The translations under genes were made by a program, and so were the position numbers. The notes under the pieces are model-generated. The model was not told the DNA's origin. It did no database searches and was given only the letters and a program-made list of their open reading frames with translations. From Cladopsammia gracilis (lineage: Eukaryota; Cnidaria; Anthozoa; Scleractinia; Dendrophylliidae): a DNA stretch of 64,000 bases. This document shows positions 9,912 to 22,800 of this stretch, one piece after another (within the stretch, counting starts at the first letter, position 1; every line of letters begins with the position of its first letter). Where the stretch lies: contig JAJGOT010000747.1 in assembly GCA_022457155.1 (NCBI GenBank), positions 186,001 through 250,000 of the forward strand, read 5' to 3'.

Positions 9912-12900
9912 GTGTATTTTTTAGTACATGTACATGTATTATTTTAATGCATGTAGTTCACAAACATCATATCGGATAGCTCTTTGTAACAAGAAAGGCC
10001 CACCACAAAAGAAGGCAATTTTAATTTGTTGTTGTAGGTACATGTATCAGCAGTTCAGCATGTTGATTGATCATGTACAGTGTAGGTAGCTGTTGCACTT
10101 CACTTATTTTATTTTTTTTCTTTAGTCTGTGTGAGATACAGCTGTATGTGTACATGTAATGTTTGCTAACGAGGATAAAACAAAAATACAGTGTAGAACC
10201 AAGGATAGTTTTAAGCACAGTGTGGTGTGGGTAAATACATGCTGTAGCATCATTACGTTATTTTTACTTTACAATGGACTGTACAACCTTGTCAAGGCTG
10301 TAAGGCTGTGCTCTAAATCTACATCATTGGTGCCAGCTTAGAAGTATTGTCAAAAGCTACATGTTTGTACACCTTCTGATCACCCAAGGTGAAAAGTGAC
10401 ATGCTATGGGCCACTGTGTGTTGCTAGAACACAGCCCAACATTGCAAAATTTTACCTCGATCTGGGCAACCAGGAAATCTTTGTTTTTGCACAACAACAA
10501 CAACAACAATTTTGTTTCATTATTAATATAACAATATTTTAAACTTTGACAACCCGCAGTTAGCATAGCTAATCGAGGCGGGTTGTCAAAAATAAAAACA
10601 AAAATTAACATTAGCTCCCAGTAATATGAAATTAACATCTCCTAGTAATATGACTGAAAGGATTATATATTACCTGTATATCCTAAAAACTTAATATATG
10701 CTGAGCACCCCAGATTTCAAGTGTTTGGAGACTTCGGGCTCCCAACTATTTTTCTTAGAGCACAGCCTTGGTTGTCTAATTAATACATGCATGTACAGGT
10801 ATGTAGTCAAAGTTTGTATTTTTTTTTAATCTTCATGTAAATGGTGACTATTTCCTTTATTTCTTAGAAAGCTGACAAAACTACAGTACTGCTGTACATA
10901 TAACATGCAGTAATGAAAAAGATGTTGAATGGTCTGAGCCAGAGGTACGTGAATACTACTGTATCTTTCATCCTGCAGCAATGGAACTTGTTGATTAATT
11001 TTAGTTTGTCTAACCCCCAGCCTGATACACTGTATTGCAAGTTACAATGCATTGCATCACCATGGGAATTCCTCTTGATTTCTAACCTTCCCATGCATGT
11101 ACTGTAAGAGTGCATTTGGGCATCATAGACATCAATATTACTAACCTCTGCTTCTGGACTCCACCTGTCTCTTTGAGGATGGATTCTGTAGTCATGGTCT
11201 CATTAGCACACAATTCCCTTTTAACCCAGAGTAGACTTTAAACTACAGTGCTGTATGCAGGAGTTGCGTGACTCTGTGTTGTGTTTATACATGCACAGGA
11301 GCATAATTTGCAGTGGTCTTGTTTTGCATGTATTATTATGATAGACACATGAATATAAAGCAGTTGGGTTCCAAATGAAGCTATGATAATGAATTGGTGG
11401 GGGAGTGAAACAATTGTTATCAGCCATGTTGATGCCTATAAAAACTCTTTTGCCACCATAAAAGGATTAAAAAGGTAATTTTTTTTCGTGCTAGCCCTCA
11501 AAACTTCAGCCTTAATTTACTTTATCAACAATTCAGTTGATCAAACTAATTTACACGTAAACAATGAACAAATGGCATTCTTAATCTAACAATATTTTTT
11601 TCTAATTACAAAACAGAACAACAGGATACACTGTAGAAGATACATGAAGCGATGATAATTGCAGTGACACTGTGCATGACAACATGCAAGTAAGTATGTT
11701 GTTATGAATTAAACCCTGAATAAAGAACTACATTGTACATAAATTATTACCAGCAGAAACACTGGGAAACTAACACACTTCAAGAAAAGTGAAACCGGAA
11801 AACTCCTTTATAAATTTCTAATTTTTGTTATATAAAAGGGAATTATATACACTGTAGTTGTTTTGAAGACTAGGAGTAAATGAGTACTGCCACATTACCA
11901 GACAACATGCAGAGTCTTATTTGTGATACAGCATTCCAATCAGAGGAGTAACAGCATTATTTCGAGTTTGCAGAATTCCTCTGGCTTTTGTTTTATTGTT
12001 TTTATCATATGATGCTTTTTTAACTTAATGATAACCACTATGACTCCCTGTACAGTACATAGATTAATTAATTCCTTATGAAAACACTTACCCTACAGCT
12101 GTATACTGTCAGTCAAAAATGTTATTTTTCTGCTTCATAATTTATAGACTGAGGACAGAACCGAGGATAACAAACAACCTGATGCTGTTGAAACAGAATC
12201 TAGTAAGTTAATACATTTATAATGGGCTTGATATTTGTGGTGATTAGATACAGGGGATTCAGGTTGAGGGTTTAGCAACATCCTTTTGATGCATTTGTTG
12301 AAAAAGCTGATTTATTGTATTGCAAGGTTACCCGTTACTAGGCAGGGATGACAACATTGAGTAGAAGAAAAGGCAGGTTGTCAAACAAGAGCGGTGGCTC
12401 TTGAGGGCTGTGCTCTGAGAATGATTGTAGGGAACTGAAAGCTCTGAACCTGTGAAAACCAGGGTGGCCAGCATTATGAGTTTCAGGCAAAAACTTAAAT
12501 TTCCTAGTTGCCTCAGGGCAAAAGTAAGTTGCCAGGAAACACCAGGCACTGCTACAGCAAAGCCCTGCTCTTGTATACTTTGACCTGTACAATGTGTACA
12601 GTGTAGGACATGGCTACATTTTCCAAAAATAATTTTGAAAAGCTAGTGTGAGACTAGTTGGTTTTGATGGAGGTCTCAAACTCATTGTTTAAATTATAAA
12701 AAAAATACATTCTGACTGGCATGCATTATTTTGTTTCCTTTCAGATTTCACCATCCTATGCATCAATTGCTGCATTGTTTTTTTCTGAATGCCAAGAAAC
12801 TCAGTGATGTAAAGTAACGAATTTCAAAAAGCAGCTGACCAAATTGGGCGTGACTTTTCCACAAAGGTCAAACATATTGCAAAGAAGCTTTAGTCATACT

Positions 12901-13286
12901 TTTAGGAAAGGAACTTTTTAATAAAAGGGAAAGTGGAAAGTGTCACCATCGTGAATGTCAAGAAGGCACTGACAAAATAATTATTGGGTGTGACTGTCCC
13001 AAAAGGACAGTCATATACTATGGAAGGATTGGTTATACATGTACATGTAGTTTTAGGAAAAGCACTTTTTGATAAAGGCAAAGTCAGAAGAAAACATGAA
13101 ACAAAGCTTATTACAAAAGATAATCTTATGTTGAGTGATTAATTTGAGGCAGGATAATGTAATAACATTTTGTTCATAATTTATTTAAAAAAAATTATTG
13201 AGTGGACGTATTTGGAGCAATATGAAAGAATTGAGAACCCATTTGAACCCGTTAAATCAAGGGTGAAAATGGGCCTTTAAAAAGTA
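9912..13286. other. Long stretch without supported coding sequence
   Basis: AT-rich, with scattered ACATGTACATGTA palindromes and short open frames on both strands. Two exon-like pieces with splice-type borders occur (about 11617-11690 ending CAA/GTAAGT; about 12149-12201 ending CTA/GTAAGT). The first is closed in all frames and the second is 53 bp, so they could at most belong to a non-coding or poorly visible spliced transcript. Confidence 0.45.
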
Positions 13287-13840
13287 CCCGGCCTGTTAAA
13301 TCGATGACACTCGATCATCGGAAATCCAATCGATCAATCGATAAAATTAGTTAATTGATATCGGCCAATTGATGATCAATCGATAATCACAAAAAATGTC
13401 CTGCAAATGATCGATTTTATCGATTTTTGCATGTTTTCTCGGAGCTCGTGTAACAAAATTCCGAACACAATATCTGGTCTACCAGGAGTGTTCATTCACT
13501 GTTGCAATTGGTGACAACTTTCCGCAAGCAAGAAAAGGGGAGATCATGGCAATGCTTTTAAGGTGACTGATGTCATCGCGGACAACTTGGTCACCTACGG
13601 AGGGATTTAGTCGCTCCACTTTGGCGACTTCAAAAACCGTTTTTAGTGTAAGTCTTGTTATGTTGCCGTCCATATAACCAGGGATCGATGGCAATCGATA
13701 TCAATGGGTAATGGTCAATCGAAATTATCACAAAAACATACGTCATCAATTGATCATCGATTTCCAATATCAATCGATTAATTGGCATCGATTGATATAG
13801 ATTTTAGCGATCATCGATTTTATTGATTTAACAGGCCGGG
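13287..13840. mobile_element. ATCGAT-rich inverted-repeat element
   Basis: CCCGGCCTGTTAAATC at the left is mirrored by GATTTAACAGGCCGGG at the right (with an extra T-rich stretch). The flanks carry AAAAGTA on both sides, a 7-bp target duplication. Both arms are packed with ATCGAT/TCAATCGATN repeats. The non-repetitive centre (~13440-13690) has no convincing gene. Confidence 0.75.
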
Positions 13841-14055
13841 AAAAGTATAATGTTAAACATAAGTAGAATTTGCCAGCTGAATAATACAAAAGGTAATAGA
13901 GTGATTGTACTACACTCGTGAAACAGTATCCAACAATTATGGCCAAACAGCCACAGTGAACAAAGGAATACAATGGAATTAGTGCATAGTAGTCCACTTT
14001 CTATTAATTATTTCACGGGTTAAGTAAAATCACTCTAAAGGATTGTGCAGAAATA

Positions 14056-14089
<34 letters not shown>

Positions 14090-14766
14090 TCAATAATTAA
14101 TACAATCTATGAGCATATTATTGAAACAGGTTTATTATTATATGAGATTATTTCAATAATAATTTCTGTTTACATAATTTTATAAAATGAAAATTTATTT
14201 AAATCTGCTACATGTCTATACCGTGTTTAGTGCTATTCTCATGAAAGAGCAAAGTTTTAATGTTTTATTATTATAATAAAATTGATTCCTTTATACTATT
14301 TATTTTAGAATTATTTCCATGTAACCCAGTTGTTGGACTAATTTTTATACCTTAAAATTATAGAGATTAAGAGAAAAATTAATTATTACAGTTTGCTATA
14401 ATTTAGTTTTGAGTGTTTTCTTGTTCTGGTTCTTAGGAAATACAACATATGGGCTTACATCAAGATTTAACACAGAATACATGTACAGTATACCTTAAGA
14501 AATACCTTTATGACAACATGAGCATAGATTGACGAAAGTGCTTCTCAAACAACATAATATACATATACACGGGTAGCTGGTGCTTACATTTTTAATTTTT
14601 AAAACATGAATTTCGCTATTCGTTTTTCTAGAACTTCAGTTTTATGGCAGTCAAGTTGTAGAAACCATTTGTTTATCTGTAGCAACAGTCTAATTTCTAC
14701 AGGTAGATTCTATTGAGAGTACATGTAATATACACATTTTGAAAGGTATTAATTATAGTTGTAATA
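13841..14766. repeat. AT-rich spacer with (TAA)n microsatellite
   Basis: A (AAT)n run lies at about 14053-14090. The remainder is very AT-rich and has no open frame worth reporting. Confidence 0.6.
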
Positions 14767-14779
14767 AATTTGTCTACAT

Positions 14780-15600
14780 TTTTACAGATATATGAACTCC
14801 TTTGTGACATTTTTTTGTGCTCTTATCAGGGACATTTTACTAACATTTTGTTCAAAGTTTCGTTAACTTTTTACAGATATTTTATTGACATTTTATGTTG
14901 TGCATTGTTCACGTGTCCCTTTTACGTGCTTAATTTACAGAGAAAACGTGAACATTTTGCTAAGATTTTGTGCATTAAAATATCTACATTTTACAAACAT
15001 TTTATGTACTTTACATTAACATTTTGTGTAGTTTTTTTGCATACATTTTACAGACATTTCATGCACTTTCTTTCGCTCACTTTTTAATGCTTAATTTACA
15101 GGGAAAACGCGAACATTTTGCTAAGATTTTGTGCATTAAAATATCTACATTTTACAAACATTTTATGTACTTTACATTAACATTTTGTGTAGTTTTTTGT
15201 ATCCATTTTACAGACATTTCACAGACATTTCATGTACTTTTTTTCGCTCACTTTTTACAGAGATAACATGGAGATTTTATGTTTACGGGTTTACAGAGAT
15301 TGTTTTCTCGTGTAATTTTTACAGAGAAAGTAAAGAGATTTTACAGACATTTGTTGTTTGTCGCATAAAATCTCTGTAAATTCTACATCAAATTCACAGA
15401 GATTTTAGCAAGATTATATACACATTTTATGCGATCTTAGCGGAGAAAATGTGTTAAAATTTACAGACTTTTTACGGAGTTATAAAAACTCTGTGAATGC
15501 GCGCATTTACATAGTTCTTAATTTACAAAGGAAATCTAGACATTTTACAGAGATTTAACCAACTTTTGTGAAGTCTGTAAATGGTTCAAGTTTTCCAGTG
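14780..15600. repeat. TTTACAG-motif repeats with a 161-bp tandem duplication
   Basis: TTTACAGANATTT recurs throughout. A 161-bp unit starting GCTTAATTTACAG at 14928 is repeated from 15089 with few changes and degenerates after about 15240. TAAAATCTCTGTAAATT near 15366 is the same core as the 35-bp array at 1.6-2.25 kb. Open frames across this stretch are by-products of the repeat period. Confidence 0.75.
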
Positions 15601-15601
15601 A

Positions 15602-17254
15602 TCTCAGATCGGCTTTTTACCGGGTCATCGCACGTCCGACCATATTTTCACTTTAAAAACTTTAATTGACAAACATGTTACTCATACCCCCAGAGGTAAA
15701 CTATTTACTTGTTTTGTTGACTTTAAAAAAGCATTTGACTCAATTTGGCACCAAGATTTATTACATAAATTATTAAAATATAAAATAGGTGGTACCTTTT
15801 ACAAAGTAATTTCTAATATGTATTCACAATCACAATGTTGCGTGAAAGATGGTGACAATCGATCTGAATTCTTTAACTATGAGAAAGGAGTTAGACAAGG
15901 TTGTATTCTCTCTCCGCTAGTTTTTAATCTCTATTTAAATGAATTACCATACATTTTAAACAACAATGCCAAAGATCCTATAATACTACCAGATGGTTCT
16001 CATCTTAATTGTTTACTCTATGCAGACGATTTACTTTTAATTTCCAATTCTCCAGAAGGACTACAACAAAGTCTTGACAGATTATCAAAGTATTGTCAAG
16101 ATTGGCTCCTTAAGATAAATTCGTCTAAGACAAAAGTGATTATATTCCAAAAGAAAAGCAGGAAAACAATAGCAGACAAATATAAATTTATTGTTAATGA
16201 TGAACATATTCAAATTGTTGATAATTACACTTATCTTGGTGTGAACTTTTCAACTAATGGAAGTTTCACTTGTCATAAAGAAAAACTGAAAGAAAAAACT
16301 AAAAGATCCTTTTTCGCAACACGGCGTTATCTTGATTTCCTACGTCTACCAATCAACGTCGACAACAAACTCTTTAACACACTATTTCCTCCAATTTTAA
16401 CATATTGTTCCGAAGTGTGGGGCATCTATGACAAATGTGATAATAACAGCTGGGAAAAGGATCCTATTGAGAAAATACATATTTATTTCTGTAAGATGTG
16501 TTTAGGGGTAAACAAACGTTCACCAAATGTAGCATCTAGAAATGAACTTGAAAGATTATCTTTAAAATTACAAATTTCAATGAATATTCTTAAATTTTGG
16601 ATTCATCTTGAAAATCAACCTCCTGATAGTATCGCTAAACTTTGCTTAAACATGTCTGACAAAATGGCTCAAGAAAACAAAACTGGTTTGATCAACAGGA
16701 TTAATCTGTTATGTACACAACTGAATATTGACAAGAAATCAATAGATTTGATCAACCCATCTACTTTCTTATTAAAGGCAAAAAGTAATTTGTTAGTACA
16801 ACTCAAAAATCATCAACTCAATCAAATAAATTTAAATAAAAAACTTAAATTTTACTCCACTTTCAAAAATGAAACAAAACACTCCGATTTCATCAATCAT
16901 ATTAAGAATCCTGAACATAGAAGAATAACGTCTAAATTCAGGATAGGAAATCACAACTTAAGAATTGAAAATGGAAGATTTACAATCCCTAAAACTCCTG
17001 AAGACCTCAGAATTTGTAATCACTGTGATCAAAATTCAGTTGAAGACGAAATGCATTTTTTATTTGATTGTAAATTATATAATGACCTTAGAAACACTCT
17101 TTTTATAAAGACTATTGAACGAAACAAATTATTTACAAATTTTAGTAAACACGAAAAACTGTTTTTTCTTTTCAACAACACTGACCAATTTATTAGCAGG
17201 ATAACTGCTACTTTTATATTTCAAGCAACTGAAAGACGAAACAATCATAACTAG
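15602..17254 (+). CDS. LINE reverse transcriptase fragment
   Basis: The open frame is preceded by an in-frame TGA at 15599. The first in-frame ATG is at 15818, but RT motifs start earlier: QIGFLPGHRTSDHIF (motif 2 region), FVDFKKAFDSIWH (motif A), GVRQGCILSPLVFNLYLNEL (motif B) and LLYADDLLLI (catalytic YADD, ~residue 140 of this fragment). The thumb/maturation region is followed by a C-terminal zinc-type motif C-x2-C-x9-H-x4-C (CNHC...HFLFDC), typical of jockey/CR1-group cnidarian LINEs. No RNase H is visible. The fragment is intact to its stop, so the insertion may be young, but without an endonuclease and 5' UTR it cannot be autonomous. Confidence 0.85.
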   Translation, partial: SQIGFLPGHRTSDHIFTLKTLIDKHVTHTPRGKLFTCFVDFKKAFDSIWHQDLLHKLLKYKIGGTFYKVISNMYSQSQCCVKDGDNRSEFFNYEKGVRQGCILSPLVFNLYLNELPYILNNNAKDPIILPDGSHLNCLLYADDLLLISNSPEGLQQSLDRLSKYCQDWLLKINSSKTKVIIFQKKSRKTIADKYKFIVNDEHIQIVDNYTYLGVNFSTNGSFTCHKEKLKEKTKRSFFATRRYLDFLRLPINVDNKLFNTLFPPILTYCSEVWGIYDKCDNNSWEKDPIEKIHIYFCKMCLGVNKRSPNVASRNELERLSLKLQISMNILKFWIHLENQPPDSIAKLCLNMSDKMAQENKTGLINRINLLCTQLNIDKKSIDLINPSTFLLKAKSNLLVQLKNHQLNQINLNKKLKFYSTFKNETKHSDFINHIKNPEHRRITSKFRIGNHNLRIENGRFTIPKTPEDLRICNHCDQNSVEDEMHFLFDCKLYNDLRNTLFIKTIERNKLFTNFSKHEKLFFLFNNTDQFISRITATFIFQATERRNNHN

Positions 17255-17390
17255 AAATTATCATTATCATGTTATTATTTGCATTTCTTCCTCATTAATT
17301 ATTAGCTTTATAATTGTTTATTACAATTATTTAACTTTAGGTAACACCATGTATAGAAATGGTAATACTAAATAAAGTTGTTGTTGACTT
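15602..17390 (+). mobile_element. 5'-truncated LINE retrotransposon
   Basis: Reverse transcriptase homology begins abruptly at 15602 directly after repeat DNA. The 3' end has an AATAAA-like signal followed by (GTT)n near 17373-17388. The endonuclease domain and the start of the RT are absent, as expected of truncated target-primed integration. Confidence 0.8.
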
Positions 17391-18129
17391 TGAGAGTTGA
17401 GCGGTGGTGTTGAACAATTGGTCGAGTGTACATGTAAACATACGTACGGCCGGTCATACTCTGCCATACTGTAAGGTAACTTAAAAGGCAATTATATTTA
17501 CCTTTGAAATCTGCTTATTGCTTCGAATAAATGTTTTGGCTTACTTTTGGAAAGATGTCTGGCGGATAAAGTGTTTTTTGTTGCGACAGGAAACCAAAAT
17601 CGAAATGCGATGCGAGATCTTTTCACGTGTCATGTTTGCAGATTAGGTCAATTTCATGCACAAAATTTTATTTGCACCTGAGTCGATTCCTCTGCATGGA
17701 TTTACTCTGGGAAGACCCTGGTGCTCTATATAACAAGGAAACTTTTTACTTTCAACTTTTTTTCTTGAACTACATATCAGTTTGAACCAATATGAGCTAA
17801 TATACTATATGAGCTAATATAATCCTGATATAATATGAGCTAAATTTATAGGCAATTGTTGAATAATTTTGCTAATCTGAGCTAATTAAATGCAACATAT
17901 ATTTTGGAAAGTTTATTTAATACCCTTTCATACGAGGCATAGCTATTCACACACTTGTAAAATAATACCTTTCAAGAAAATTAATAAAGAATAATGTTGT
18001 CCATTTTGACACAGTTGGCTCTGAGAAATTTCTCTGGCACGTGCTAGGGGTAAAGCCGGGCTTAAATACTTTTTTTGCGCAAGCAGGATTTTTGCAAGGG
18101 CTGTCACCTTTTATAGCGATGGGCACATG
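17391..18129. other. No supported gene
   Basis: AT-rich. It contains short TATGAGCTAATATA repeats near 17790-17840. No terminal repeats or coding signal. Confidence 0.4.
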
Positions 18130-18858
18130 ATTAGTACTCAGTTTATGTTAAATCGAACTGTATGAGGGGTGCCGCTCCATTCAGATGGGCCAAAATATAA
18201 AGTGCAAACTAGCTGCATGATTAGTACTTTTATGTTATATCGAACTGTATGAGGTGTGCCACTGGCCAGTTCAGATGGACAATAATATTAAGTGTAAGCT
18301 GGCTGCGCATGATTAGTATACTTTTATGTTACATTGACCTGTATCTGATGTGCCAATTGTCAGTTCAGATGGACAATAATATTAAGTGTAAGCTGGCTGT
18401 ATGATTAGTACTTTTATGTTACATGGAACTGTATGAGGTGTAGTTCAGATGGGCAATAATATTAAGTTTAAGCTGGCTGTATGATTAGTACTTTTATGTT
18501 TCATCAAACTGTATGAGGTGTGCCACCGGCCAGTTCAGATGGGCAATAATATTAAGTGTAAGCTGGCTGTATGATTAGTACTTTTATGTTACATCGAACT
18601 GTATGAGGTGTGCCACCGGCCGGTTCAGATGGACAATAATATTAAGTGTAAGCTGGCTGTATGATCAGTACTTTTATGTTACATCGAACTATATGAGGTG
18701 TGCCACCGGCCAGTTCAGATGGGCAATAATATTAAGTGTAAGCTGGCTGTATGATTAGTACTTTTATGTTACATCGAACTGTATGAGGTGTGCCACCGGC
18801 CAGTTCAGATGAGCCAAAATATTAAGTGGAAACTAGGTACATGATTAGTACTTTTATG
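18130..18858 (+). repeat. 90-bp minisatellite, left part
   Basis: About eight units of 90 bp each include ATGATTAGTACTTTTATGTT, GAACTGTATGAGGTGTGCCA and CAATAATATTAAGTGTAAGC. The array stops inside a unit exactly where the P-type transposon begins and resumes on its far side in the same orientation. Confidence 0.9.
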
Positions 18859-18895
18859 CAGGAGGGAGGGGGCGTCTCTAGGCAAAACATTGGTC

Positions 18896-18922
18896 GAGTC
18901 ATCACTGCCAGTGTGACGTCAC
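18896..18922 (+). repeat. Subterminal inverted repeat, left copy
   Basis: It matches 29406-29432 in inverse orientation with one mismatch and contains the palindrome GTGACGTCAC. It is a likely transposase or THAP-finger binding site, by analogy with internal transposase sites of P elements. Confidence 0.75.
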
Positions 18923-19737
18923 GTCATAGATCAGTGATTTTCAAAATGGCGGGCAAATTTGTTGTTCGTTATCTTCCAAAGTTTGATGAATTTCGTACAG
19001 TTTGGATGATTCATTTACTTTATTCGACGACAGTCACGATTCGAAAAATATACGAGACTTGTTTGCGATAGTTTCCAGTAGGATAGAGTATTCAAAAGCG
19101 TCATATTTCGAATGGAAACCGATTACCAAGTATCAAATACGTCGGCCGAGTTCGTTCTCCTGTTAACGTTTTTGGGGAGCTCGTGCAGTGATGCGGAGAT
19201 ATTCTAATCCCAGAATAGGAGGTTTGGCATATGTTATATTAAGCTTGCTGTGTGCCGAGTTTCAAACCTTCAGTGCTTGTGGTTCGTCTCATCAATCCCT
19301 TCAAAGTCAATGGAGCTACATGTGGAAAAGACACCGCTTCAAGCTTGTTTAATATAACCGTCGCAGTTTGGCACCAGAGGTCATCAGCGGTAAGTGTTGA
19401 ATTTTTTTTACTTGCATGTAAGTAATAGTAGATAATTTATATAGATTTGTTCCTAAATTACCGTCAGTGAAGACTCCTTGGGTCGAAAATAAAAAAAACA
19501 TTTGAATTTGGATCTGCTATACATGTGTGTACAAAGTAAGCCTTCTTAACTGACAGTACATCATGTCCAACGTGGTTAATTTTGGTTAGCTTCATGTCTC
19601 CTTTATAAAACAAAAACTGATGTTAAGCTTAAAAACTTTTGGTTGTTTTAATGTTCCAGACTGTGGAAACCATGAATTTGCATATATAATAATTGTACAT
19701 AGACTGGGGTATGTACAATGCCAGCAAATAGAGTTTT

Positions 19738-19739
19738 TA

Positions 19740-19771
<32 letters not shown>
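19738..19771. repeat. (AAAT)n microsatellite
   Basis: A pure AAAT run in the 3' flank of the transposon gene. Read on the gene strand it is T-rich and gives no strong polyadenylation signal. Confidence 0.8.
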
Positions 19772-19895
19772 GATGATGATGGCACATAGCACTACTCTGG
19801 TAAACATAATACAGTCATGCGAATAAAAAAAGTCACTCCGAATACTATACAGTACATTACTGTACAGTACAATTAATTTGAAAGTAATTATTATT

Positions 19896-22800
19896 TCAAT
19901 CAAACCCAGTTTGTGCAACAGTTAATCCCAAATGTTCTGGAAGAATTGTTTGTTTGGACTGTAAATTGGAACAGTCAAAATCAAGGTTTTTATATGAGCC
20001 ATTGGGTGGCAACCAGTGAGGAATTACACGACAGGGTATAAATGGTATTCCTTCCTTGAGGGCCACCCAGAGACGATGGTTTCCTTCAGTGATATAGGCT
20101 TTACCAGTTTGGAGATCACATGAGATAATTATTGGTTCCTGAAAACCATTTTTCAAAATGAAACGCCTAACTTGTTCGAGATGATCATGGTTATTTCCAG
20201 ATTTTGGTGTTTGTGATCTGTCAAATTCTTTATATTTCCAAAGATCTTGTGTTCTTACCATTTGAAATTCATGTGAGTAATCAAATGAATCAGACATATA
20301 GGATTTGGCCATCATAGATTGTTTTTCACTTTCTGTAGGTTCATCAAGTGTGTTAAAGTACAAATCTATGTTGTTTAATGGTTGAAATGCTTGGTCGAAA
20401 TCATCATCATCAATTTCACTGTCACTTGAATTAATTGTACTCTTATGGATAGCATCAATCATTTCTTTGAAGGATTTGTAACTTTTTGGTTCCTCGGTAG
20501 TAAGGCTTTCATTTGTACTTTGTCTTGCTTTCCCTGCTTTTTGCTTTTTTGTTGGGTGCCTTTCTGGTGTATATCCATGCTTATTAGGAGTTAAATCAAG
20601 ACGTTTGAAGCTTCCTGTTTCTAAATATTTGTCATCCTTTTTTTCTTGTGTTTTCATTAAATTTATCATTGAATCATCGATGAAAGTTACAGGTACACAT
20701 GTTGTTGGTTCGTGTTTCCATGATTGTTCTCTCTCAGGAGCCACAGTATAACTGTCAATGCTACAATCTGACACAAAAGTTATAGGCATTGTCATGGTAG
20801 TGTTACAGTGCTGTAGCAAGAGATCCTTCAAGTCAGCTAGTTTCATATTTGGTGGTATAGAGATGTTATGATAGAGGAGAATTGCTTTGATGTTGTCAAG
20901 TTTGACTTTGTTATCAGGTAGAGATAGCAAGTTTTCATGCTTGTTTATAATGTCTTTGATGATGTCATTGTTATTGGAATGAATTGGTTTATAGAATGTT
21001 GTTGAAACACCAGGATGGTTTGTACAATGGTTAGACATGATTTTTTCAAACATCAGTAAGTATAGACTCTCCTTTTCCAGAAATAAAGGCTTTGTTCCAA
21101 CAAAAGTTGCTTTTCCGTTATTCCATAAACCGTTGTAGACAAACCAGCCACTTTTACATTTTTTTTGAGTCGAGTAGACTTCACACCAGTAGTGATGAGA
21201 TTTGAGATAAACAATGCCAGATATTCGGTATGTGCAATTATTAATTTCCATAATGCATTCCTTGTCCAAGCTTGGAGTACACTTTTTAGTTGGATTGTGT
21301 GTATACCCCACAAAAAATATATCAGGTGTGTTTATCACAGTAGTAGATTGTTGTAGCAGTGCATCACAAGTTTTAGGATTAGGAATAATAGCACAATCAA
21401 AGTTTGTAGTACTTGTAAAACTTGAATTGTTATCAACCAGAAAAGAGCATTTTGAAGATCCTACAAAATTATCTAATGTCAGTTTGTGTTTTAAAACCTG
21501 AATAACATCAAATTCTTGGGAATTAGGTAAGAGGTGTTTATCTTGGACATCATCAGCACTGATAGGAAAAACACTGTGTGTAAAGTTACGGCATGAGTTA
21601 TGACCGCTGTTTGCACTACAAACTTGAGAATAAGTTGTTTTTATTGAAAATCTTTCTTTTGTTTCATCTGGCATTGTTTCCAAAAGCCTATATACAATAG
21701 AATCAAGAGAGGCCTCTTTCCCATAAGCATAATATGTATGACCATTGGTGGTATTGTCCCGAAGCCACCTCCACAGATTCATTTTGCTGTCATGGAATTT
21801 TTCATTTTCCCTTAGCACAAATGAATCAAGTAGTTGTGTAAGGCCTTCCCCTAAAGTACTATTTGAAGGGCAATTTAAGTGGCGTTTGAATGCATGATAG
21901 GTTAGTTCAAGGAAAGTGTCTTGATGACAGCTATTATGTATTCCATTAGAGCCATACTTGTAAGACTGGTAAGAGGCTAAGGCATTACTTGTCCTTCTTC
22001 TCCGTACTTCACATGGATTGAGTTTGCATTTCCATTCATCATCTTTACATCCCTGGCATTTTCGAGTTAGGGTTTTTTGTTTTAATGGCTTGTCGTTAGT
22101 TGCATTTGCGAATTTCTTAAGATCTTCATGAGAGAGAACATTTGGGGTTATTAATGAATTGGAAATATAACTTATGCATGAGCTTTTCAAGGCAATTTCC
22201 TTGCTTTTTTGTTTCAAGCCAAAGACATCTTCATGCCATGCTGGTTCAATTTCATTAGAGGCAAGGTCCCAAAATTTATATAGGTAGTTTAGTAACAATT
22301 CTATGTATGTATCATCCCTTTCTACAAGGAAAACTTTAGTGCCAACAGGAGTCCAGACTACATAGTGGCATTGTTGTGTTGATGTGCAGAACATCTCTAG
22401 CATGATTTGGGGTATATGATTTACACAAACATTTTTGTAAGGAACTGGTTTACCTCCCATGAAAGGACATTTTATTTCAATAACAGTTTTTAAGATTCCA
22501 TCTTGCTCAATGATGCCATCTGGAGAAGAACCAAGCCAATTTTGATTTTTCTCATCCTTCAAAAACCAAATTCCAGTTTCCTTTACAACTGCTTCCTCTT
22601 TGTTTTGTGAAAAAAAAGTTTTTAGATAAGTCACAAGAGCACTTTCTTCATTAATAGATCCCCATAACATAGCAAGATTTGATTCATGTGATTCGGTTTG
22701 CAAGCCATGCAAATCACTAAAAAGCTGATTCCAATAATCAAGCATTGCCCTTTTGCCATACCATCCAAGGGCAGTTGCAGCCTTGCTTCCATTTATTTTT

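Noticed and set aside
11617..12201. Exons of a host gene
   Set aside because: Splice-like borders exist, but the longer piece is closed in all frames and no flanking exons could be joined.
14770..15379. Three overlapping plus-strand open frames of 64-105 codons
   Set aside because: They are low-complexity translations of the TTTACAG repeats and repeat each other.
18130..18858. Terminal tandem repeats of the large transposon
   Set aside because: The same array continues in the same orientation beyond the other end and the 8-bp duplication lies inside a unit, so the array is the target, not part of the element.
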